A stretch of 64,000 nt of DNA from Tetraselmis striata. Taxonomy: Eukaryota; Chlorophyta; Chlorodendrophyceae; Chlorodendrales; Chlorodendraceae. Each line of letters opens with the position of its first letter. Position 1 is the stretch's first letter. The stretch lies in the NCBI GenBank assembly GCA_006384855.1, contig VCJN01002785.1:186001-250000 (forward strand). The letters run 5' to 3'. Shown one piece after another: positions 56,576-64,000 of this stretch. The position numbers were made by a program, and so were the translations under genes. The notes beneath the pieces were generated by a model, which had not been told where the DNA came from, did no database searches, and saw only the letters and a list, made by a program, of their open reading frames with translations.

Positions 56576-57331
56576 ATGGCGACGGACACGCCCATCACTG
56601 TGTCTCCCCCGGAGCTGAGGTTCCGCTTTGAGCTGCGAAAGCAGATTCCGGTCACCCTCACGGTGAATAACACGAAGGATGTGCCTGTAGCTTTCAAGGT
56701 GAAGACCACCAGCCCTAAGAAGTACATTGTTCGGCCCAGCACTGGGGTGGTGAAGCCTGGCGCTAGCGTAGATGTGCAGGTCATCATGCAGGCACAGAAG
56801 GAATACCCGCCAGACCTCAACAACTGCAAGGACAAGTTCCTTGTCCAGACAGTGCCCCTGCCTGCGGATTTCGTAGTGACTGGAGACAAGCCGGAGGCTC
56901 CCGCGGACGCGTTTGACAAGAGCAATGCGGAGAACATCACGGATCTGAAACTCAAGGTCGCACTGGTTGCTCCGCCTGCTCCACCCTCTCCGGTGCCGGA
57001 GGGTGATGAGCTGGATAGCTCTGACCTCAGCGCGGGGCGCTCCGGTGGGCCGAAGTCGGTAGATGAGGCGAAGTACAGGAGTACTCTGGATGATCTAGCT
57101 GCGGCCACCAAGGAGGTAAACACCCTGAAGGACCAGATCAAGAAGTTGATGGATGAGAAGGTTTCCTTGAACGACAAGATCGGCGAGCTGCAGATGCGGG
57201 CAGAGGGCAAGCCCTACACGCAGGCTGCAACATCAAGCGCTACCACAGCCTCTCCAACGACTGTGGGATTCACCCTGTTGCATCTAATCTTGGTTGCCAT
57301 TCTGTGCTTCCTGATTGGTCATTACACCTGA
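56576..57331 (+). CDS. VAP: VAMP-associated protein (VAP/VAP27-type)
   Basis: A single exon encodes 251 aa. Residues ~5-115 form an MSP domain: TVSPPELRFRFELRKQIPVT, VKTTSPKKYIVRPSTGVVKP and CKDKFLVQTVPLP. The KxT..P.KY.VRP strip is the FFAT-motif binding face. An acidic linker follows, then a coiled coil at ~170-210 (LAAATKEVNTLKDQIKKLMD) and a C-terminal membrane anchor (~230-248, LLHLILVAILCFLIG) with a four-residue lumenal tail. VAPs are ER tail-anchored proteins that tether organelles and recruit lipid-transfer proteins. The architecture is complete. An intronless VAP stands out beside its intron-rich neighbours and may reflect retroposition or intron loss. Confidence 0.95.
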   Translation: MATDTPITVSPPELRFRFELRKQIPVTLTVNNTKDVPVAFKVKTTSPKKYIVRPSTGVVKPGASVDVQVIMQAQKEYPPDLNNCKDKFLVQTVPLPADFVVTGDKPEAPADAFDKSNAENITDLKLKVALVAPPAPPSPVPEGDELDSSDLSAGRSGGPKSVDEAKYRSTLDDLAAATKEVNTLKDQIKKLMDEKVSLNDKIGELQMRAEGKPYTQAATSSATTASPTTVGFTLLHLILVAILCFLIGHYT

Positions 57332-58057
57332 TCTGTGGAACAGCAACATGGTGATAGGTGCTTACATAATTTGCTGGGCAGCTCGCGATCCTAAGCATGG
57401 ACTCGGGCTTGCGCTGGCATGCAATAGAAAATTGCACAATGTCATCGAGTGTTGATTCTACATATCTTTCAAGTCACATGATTGCACCAGCTACGAGCAT
57501 CGCCTTGCAGGTGCCGAGACATTGCTGTTGATAGCGAGCACGGGGCAGAAAGCGGGTTCGGCCAGGGGATGGCGGGGCATGCTTCACGCTCACTCAGGCT
57601 GAGCATACTGCACCTGGTGTGGAGCCACATCCCGAGCGGCATATTCACTGCGTTGTCTCAGAGAGGGAGACATGTGATCTGTGTTGTTTTGCAGGTGGAA
57701 GGGTGAGATGTGATAACACCGTTCCTCGGGATGCGATCTTGCCAATCCTGGGTTTAGTGCAGCACTGCTGTTGTCACTGCCAAGTACCCTGACCGGAGTA
57801 CATGTACTGTAGACGGTACTTACATGGGTCATCACATCTCACATGGCATGAATACAATCTGTCTAACTGCTGCATGGTCCCACTTGCTCTTGCTGTTATT
57901 TCCTGTGCTGAGCATGGATGTGTGTGTACTCCACGAAGTGAACAAGCGGCAGGTAGGAAAATTACATGTTCAGAGCTTGCATCTTGTTGTGAAAGATGCA
58001 GCCCAGCCCTGGGGGAGAGAGGGGGCCGGGTATAGCCGGTTGAGGGCGATTCCATGC
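57332..58057. other. Intergenic region VAP/RING, no gene
   Basis: This lies between two convergent 3' ends. No coding feature is seen. Confidence 0.5.
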
Positions 58058-58270
58058 CTAAACCCGCTTTAGAGATGCAAAGAAGTTGCCGCACTGTTTG
58101 CATTTCCCCCCAGTCGCCAACTTCATCGCGCATGTACGGCAGTATATCTTGCATTCGCAGCTGATAGGTCTGTACTCCGGTTTTTTCTCCTTGCATACAA
58201 TGCATAGCTGAGCTGGCTCTTGCTGCCCAGAAGTTGTTGCTTCCACGGGCACAGTCGCGCTTGCATCCAT
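58058..58270 (-). CDS. Small eight-cysteine RING-like protein
   Basis: A single exon encodes 70 aa. Cysteines at 23, 26, 38, 40, 44, 47, 57 and 60 give C-x2-C-x11-C-x1-C-x3-C-x2-C-x9-C-x2-C, i.e. RING spacing with Cys instead of the usual His at the fourth ligand. Key segments are CIVCKEKKPEYRPISCECKI and CKQCGNFFASLKRV. The N-terminus is low complexity. It could be a minimal E3 ligase-like or zinc-binding adaptor protein. No substrate or partner can be read. The start is the first Met of the frame. An upstream exon cannot be excluded. Confidence 0.75.
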   Translation of the reverse strand: MDASATVPVEATTSGQQEPAQLCIVCKEKKPEYRPISCECKIYCRTCAMKLATGGKCKQCGNFFASLKRV

Positions 58271-59278
58271 AGCGAGGAAATACCACGTGTCCGTTGATGC
58301 TGACTTCCGTTTACTTCTATGAGGTTACCATTGGTCTATCTGTTTGTGGATTGTTGTAGATTATGGTGAACCAGTCAGAGAGATATGTAGATATCAATGA
58401 CCTCCACTGCCACAACAGCAGGCACGCATCTGTACCAACAGCTGGCCACTATCCTCACGGAATGGCGACAGACTTCGGCAAAGTGGTAAAGCCTTGTCGC
58501 GATGTCAAGATCAGTAAGAACTGTAACGACCCTGCAGCTTGGTGCGTGTAGGGGGTCTGTGGTGGTGTAGAAGGTACCGGGGCGGAGGTTTCCTGTCCTG
58601 TGTCCCGAGGCGGGGCAGGCAAAAGGAAAAGGGTGTAAAGACAAATAATGTATGGCGCTGAATTTTTTATTAATTTGAAATACACAGAGCATTGATACGA
58701 ACACAGGCGGGGGTCTGTTGTCACTACTCGTACATCTAGGGGTAATCCTTACCGTGTAATCCGGGTATAATTTTTTTAAACTCATCGGTAAACAGGTACG
58801 TGTTAACATGCCGGTAATGCATCAATATGAAGAAATCTAAATTAAAGATTTTAAAAGTATCGATGGTCCCTGGAGGATCGTACATTAATTACACTACCGG
58901 GTTCATTGCTAGTCTTTTATTATAGTAAACCGGCGGATGATTTCGTCTATAGACGGGTGCTGGTCGACGAATGACCGACGAATGGTCGAGGAGTGACGGC
59001 GACGAATAGCGTTATATATGCGAGCGGCGTGGCGCTGCTGCATGTCGCTCGACGCTTGCCGTCGCCGGAACCTGACCGCCGCCACTAGCTTGCCACTGAT
59101 GGTAGAGCTGCAGCGGCGTCGCACTCCGCTCTGACCGAAATATCCGGGGCTCAGAGGTATCCAGCGTACGAGTAACAGCAGGTATCAAGGGCTTGAGGCT
59201 TCGCATGGTTCAAAGCCTCCGGTGAGCGAAAGCAGAGCGGAGCAGTACCGCACGAGCAATATATGTCAGTTCGACATC
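58271..59278. other. Divergent intergenic region RING/SPOUT1
   Basis: It is AT-rich around 58,640-58,870. No gene is supported. It separates two genes transcribed away from each other, so it should hold both promoters. Confidence 0.5.
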
Positions 59279-61401
59279 ATGGGCAAGAAACGGCAAGGCG
59301 GCGGCAAGGTTCAAGACGGGCTGGAAACCAGGCAGAAGCTGTTTAAACCTACGGATAGCGAATCTCAGGGGTGCGTTTGCAACAGGGTAGCAAGCTAGGA
59401 TGGGGTGATTTCTGCCTTGATGGTCTGTGCAGAGATAATCGGGTATTCCCACTCACCTTGTTAACTTGACTGCCTTGAGTGCCGGGTTTCTGGGCAGGCC
59501 GTCGCTTACATTTCTCGCAAATGCCTTTTACGTTATTTCAGTCTCAAAGGACGGACCTATACAGTCTCCATGGCCGTTCCAGGATCGGTCATTGAGAATA
59601 CACAGACTGTGGAGCTTGCAACAGCGGTAGGCTCCGCAGATAAGGCATCATTGTGATCACACCAGCGGCGTTGCCCTGGCTGCATGAAGCGCTTGGCTGA
59701 TTTTGAAACATTCAAGGCGGGGAATCTCGGCCTGAACAGCTTGCTGCTACAGGTTGCTGGACAAATCGCCAGGACTGCTGCCATATTTAACATTGACGAG
59801 GTTGTCGTAATTGATGATGCCCCCAACGCAGAGCCTGGTAGGTCTTGTCACCGCAGCCGCCTAGTGCGCCGTTTGACGGTTATTGTGCATGCTGAGTAAA
59901 CACCTGCAGTGCGCGTTATCTATGAAGCACTATATGTGTGTCGCGCATGCCGCAGGCACAGTGAGTGCGGGTGCGGCATTCCTTGCCCGGATTCTGCAGT
60001 TCATGGAGACGCCTCAGTATTTGCGCAGGTGCGTTACACCGCAATCAACTGGCATTGTGCATCGCGGCCGCACTAGTGACGGCGCTGAAGTGATTTTGCT
60101 ACGCAATACCCGCAGGGCCTTAATCCCTATGCACCAGGATCTCCGACTCGCTGGGATGCTGCCCCCGCTGGACGCCCCTCATCATATGCGGGCAGCGGAA
60201 TGGTGCCGCTTCCGCGAGGGGCTTGTGGTGCGGTCAGATGGCAAGCTGTCGTACTGTGATGTTGGCCTCGACAAGGTAGTCATCTCTTCGTGACCGTGTC
60301 CCTGTGCCAGTGTGTCTTGGTAGCAGCATCATGCTGTTCCTTTTAGAGCTAGAATTAGATTCCCATTACACGCGATTCCCTTTTGTGATGACCGCAGGAG
60401 GCTGTTGTTGAGGGATCATTCCCAACCAAATCCAGGCTGACCCTGGAAATGGGAGAGAAGCCGCGCACGCGGCAGTACGGCTCCGCTGGCACGGAGATCC
60501 TTCAGGCTAAGCCTGTGCCATTGTCAGAGCCGAGGGAGGCAGGTGCGCACCGGCAAAACACCGCCTTTGATGGGACGAGACGACACTACATTTCTCCGCA
60601 AAACGCTGTTTATTGTTGCCAGTGTCCGCTTAAACCACCTCTCATTGCACATTTGTTTCTTTTCTGTATTCGGCCCCGCAATGGTAAGGCACGCACACAT
60701 CATTTCTAAGGCCGCGAATATTTTCATTTATTTTCATGCGGGCATGTGGCAGATGGCTTGTACTGGGGCTACACAGTCCGCATTGCGACTGGGCTGCAAG
60801 GCCTCATGCAGGAATCCCCCTTTGACGGCGGCTACGATTTGTCTTTGGGCACGTCCGAGCACGGATTCAAGGTACCATTTGTTCTGAACACGCGTGCAAC
60901 ATGCCCGTGTAACCTATGTCAACTTCTCGACTCCGAACTGGCTGCTTTTCCTAAACATGTCGAATGATTCATTGTTTATTCTGGGATAAGAACAAGTGTC
61001 TTATAAAATCAGTGTACCTGGTACTGCAGGGCGCACCCCATTCCCTTGAGTTGAAGCCTTTCAAGCACATGCTTGTAGCCTTTGGAGGTGTCAATGGGCT
61101 TGAAGAGTGCCTTCAAAACGATCAAGTCTTGGAGGAAACGGATCCAAGGTACTTTACTCCACGCTTGTGATGATCACGCTTTTACTGAATGTTTCCTCTC
61201 CGTGGCACTCTCTCATCATCCAATCACTGGTAATGCATGGCTGAGATTCCCCGTCGTGTCAATGCTGTGATGATCAGAAAACTCTTCGATGTGTACATCA
61301 ACACCTGCCCAACTCAAGGAAGCCGCACAATACGCACTGAAGAAGCCGTGCTGATATCAATGTCATATCTGCAGACGGCCATTTCAAAATATGGCGAGTA
61401 G
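59279..61401 (+). CDS. SPOUT1: SPOUT-domain RNA methyltransferase (SPOUT1/C9orf114 family)
   Basis: The model has 9 exons and 333 aa: 59279-59370, 59542-59626, 59753-59837, 59956-60028, 60116-60275, 60398-60542, 60753-60871, 61030-61148, 61278-61401. All introns are GT-AG and in phase. The basic N-terminus (MGKKRQGGGKVQDGLETRQK) is followed by the family signatures YTVSMAVPGSVIENTQ, VAGQIARTAAIFNIDEVVVI, ARILQFMETPQYLR, HQDLRLAGMLPPLDAPHHMR, LYWGYTVRIATGLQGL, HMLVAFGGVNGLEE and NTCPTQGSRTIRTEEA. The last three build the SAM-binding trefoil knot. The human homologue (CENP-32) is nuclear and modifies RNA. The insert between strands (~60,398-60,542) corresponds to the OB-like extension. The human protein is slightly longer mainly at its N-terminus. 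The exon 1 donor (gg|gtgcgt) is my choice; ag|gtagca a few codons on is the alternative. Confidence 0.93.
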
Positions 61402-64000
61402 TGGTTCACTGTCCAAAGAGCCGCTGCACATGGTTCCCCATGTGCACAGGCGACAGCAATGGCTATCGTGCGAGTTGTGGGAGCGCATGGGAGCGTGCTT
61501 TCCACCGTACCCCGCAAGCGCCAGGATTGCAGCTAGCAGTGGGTCAGGCATCACAGGCTGTCGTGCGGGCAGAAACACACTGTAATTCAAGCATGTCACC
61601 CGTGTCAGCTTGCAGTAGGACCCTGCGCCTTTGCTCGCTGCGGTCACATCCTGCTCAGCGGCTGCATTACCAACACTGCAGGGACACCACCGTGCATGCA
61701 TGAGACGCAGAGCAAACCGTTCCTGCCGCCCGGCATTCGCCCTTGCATGTAGGCAACCTAAGTGATCGTGACTGCGCTGTGAATCATGTTTTCTTTTGCC
61801 GTCTTATTTACACGCGCCGTCAATCCGAACAAGGGCAAGGCTGGTAGCAGTAGAGCGTGGCAATTCAGGCATGTAACCAGCTACGGAAACATATCCAACA
61901 ACAGGGGTGCGCGTATCCTCATTATATAGACATATATTGCGAGTACAGCCTGCTATGTGTGCGCCCTGGACACATGACAGTGGCTTCTAGATTACACATC
62001 AATACGCACATGCATAGATAATTCCATTTGGTGATTGACACTGTGACAATACCATTGTGTTTAGATACTCTAGAATGGATCCCCAGCTGAACACATGGTA
62101 TCTTGATGCCTTCCAGAAATTCCGACCTACGCCGACTGCGGTCTGATGCAGCTACCACAGCCCGCAAGGCAACTGATACTAGCTGGCAGGGTTTTTATTG
62201 AGCCGTTACGGCTAAAAGCTAAGTTTCGTATGTATTGTCCAATATGTGGCGTGCTTTGCGGGGTTGTATATAGGGTGGTTGAACAATTTTAGTATCGAGT
62301 ATGAGATAGAGGCAAGCAACACGAAACATGTTTTAGGGTTCTTCATAAATAGAGATATGCAGTAGGCAACACGAAACATGTTTTAGGGTTTTTCATTAAT
62401 AGATATGAAGTGGCGGTGGATGATTCTAGCTAGGACACTAGGTCCGTGTCTAATTGCCTTTTCAAGGCTAGCGCACGTAGCAACTTGTGCTAAAGGTATT
62501 GGTATATTAGCAGCACATGTGCATCCATCAGGTATTGCGCAATCAGCGTAAGGCCGAGCTGGGCCTATAAGGTGTTGGGAGAAGGACACATGAGCACAAC
62601 CCCACCGAGAACGAGCACGGAAAGCATCAGGAAAACACCCATAGTGTATGCCGGAATAGTGTAGTTACTAGCCCATGTATGTTGACAGGTAGTACTTATG
62701 GCAAATGCCGTATTGCGCACACTCTAACAGCAGAATCGTGCGCCAGGATGCTCAAAGTGGTGGCGTTATTGAGGGTCCGTAGATTTGTACCCATCTAGTA
62801 GCGAAGTTGCAGCAGTATTGTTGTATTTGCTAGGCGGGGCCATGCCAATTATAGCTTCTAAAATGAAATTCTTTCCCCCGCTCAGCTGCTACTCTGGAGC
62901 TCGCATCAAGTGGTGTTGCGTAGGTAGTACTAATTGTGCTCTACGTTTGGTATTGCAAGTGAATAAGCATCACAAGAGGGCAACCCCATGGAGAGATAGT
63001 GGAATACAGTAGCCGGCTTGACTGCCGCATGTATGGGAGGGGGCAGGAAACACGCCGGTGTCCTCACGTGATGATGACCATTATCAGCGGCAGCTGGTCA
63101 TCCACATCAAGTCAGGGCTCAGCCCTAACACAACGGCCACAGATATACAGTCTACAGTCTTATACAGTCTTTTTGGTTGATACTAGCACCAGATCTCTCT
63201 TTGCCTCTAAGTTTAAGGAAAAGTCGCTACCTTACCTCGTTGTAGCCAACGTCAGTCCTAGCCAGCGACTACATGAGTCACCATGTAGACTCGTACGTAC
63301 CGGGCTGCTACGACTGAGCACTGACCCCTCCACATAAATCCTAGGCCCCTTTCTCGGCGAATCCGAGTTTACGGATAGTAGGGCATGACTCTAGGGTTTG
63401 TAACCTGAAATCCTGGAATGTTGCACGTTTGTGTTCAGCCCTTATCACCAAAGGGTGTATTAAGCAGCCCGTTGGCAATAAGAAGTGTCCTACAAGAGTG
63501 GCCTTTGCGGCACATTGAGCGTTTCCAGTACCCCCACAACAACGGGGTTTGGAGCCCGGCACGTGCCGCCGCGCACGCATCGACCATTGTATGGTGGGAT
63601 GGGCATGGACGGGTGGAGAAAAATGTCAGCAAAGAGGCTAGGTCGTTGTTGAGTGGGGTGGGGGCATTATGGCGTGCGCCCGTGCACGATGTGGCGTTAT
63701 TCCATCACCACTGCAGTGTTGCCTTGTGGTACAGCTCTCAAAGTCGCAGCATCGCTTAGGCACTTAGAGGTCGTTTAGGCACTGTTCGATTTTTATAAAC
63801 AATAGGTCGAAACCAGACGTTGTGACAGCGCTTGGTCACCACATTGGCGTGAAACTTGACGCCAAGTGGATCTCAAAACCTGATACACGGTGGCGGGACA
63901 ATGTCTTGTGTGTACTCGGGCACCGATCACTCATACTTGGCTCATGCCCCGCTTGAGCGATGCCCACGGCCGCCATGCGTGCCGGATCCCCCCTTTCACA
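61402..64000. other. Right end of the window, no convincing gene
   Basis: A ~50-bp direct repeat (ggcaacacgaaacatgtttt + agggtt(c/t)ttcat) occurs at ~62,312 and ~62,363. AT-rich stretches and short ORFs show no recognisable motif. 63,420-63,760 has an open plus frame (VWSPARAAAHASTIVWWDGH) that might be element-derived but could not be assigned. Confidence 0.5.

Noticed and set aside
59210..59452. 80-aa minus-strand ORF
   Set aside because: It is the opposite strand of SPOUT1 exon 1 and intron 1; the plus-strand basic N-terminus splices in phase.

Overview
This window is nuclear DNA of a green alga. Six intron-bearing or single-exon host genes read cleanly with the standard code and GT-AG introns. 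Two are plant-type: a NOL-type chlorophyll b reductase with a transit-peptide-like N-terminus, and a PP7-type phosphatase. The GC-rich coding regions, short introns with gtgcg/gtgag donors and the DIRS-order retroelements fit a chlorophyte, perhaps a trebouxiophyte. That placement is inference; no rRNA or organelle marker is present.

Layout. 0.7-14.9 kb: one large degenerate DIRS-order retroelement (gag, RT-RNase H, tyrosine recombinase; split direct repeats A1...B1-A2...B2). Its recombinase frame is cut by an 8.62-kb CACTA-like DNA transposon (4868-13489; 22-bp perfect TIRs, CTC target duplication). That insert carries a ~370-bp tandem array, a 38-unit GC minisatellite, a cysteine-rich ORF and a minus-strand transposase-like gene. 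14.9-22.6 kb: repeats and wreckage, including a decayed transposon-type gene (GHTHE-DQVFS motif), a 250-bp tandem array and a LINE fragment. 22.65-26.70 kb: PP7 (+, 11 exons). 27.63-30.18 kb: NOL (-, 11 exons), convergent with PP7. 31.1-32.45 kb: a TIR element. 32.57-35.93 kb: two truncated LINEs of different families. 35.93-38.98 kb: a compact DIRS-like element with one intact 756-aa RT-RNase H ORF and identical 180-bp repeats. 39.36-41.19 kb: V-ATPase subunit C (+, 7 exons). 42.51-43.81 kb: cold-shock/glycine-rich RNA-binding protein (-, 3 exons). 44.7-45.6 kb: ~225-bp tandem repeats. 45.8-55.9 kb: LINE copies, a PIF/Harbinger-like element, and a relative of the CACTA insert. 56.58-57.33 kb: VAP (+, single exon). 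58.06-58.27 kb: small eight-cysteine RING-like protein (-). 59.28-61.40 kb: SPOUT1-type RNA methyltransferase (+, 9 exons). 61.4-64.0 kb: nothing convincing.

The host genes are unrelated housekeeping and plastid functions; there are no operons. The window is mainly a record of nested mobile-element activity. Four observations deserve most attention: the CACTA-in-DIRS nest, the compact recombinase-less DIRS-like element, recurrent 3-bp-plus-1 microduplications that separate repeat copies, and replacement of the catalytic Tyr in NOL. All gene models were built by eye from splice signals and remembered family motifs; no alignment was run.
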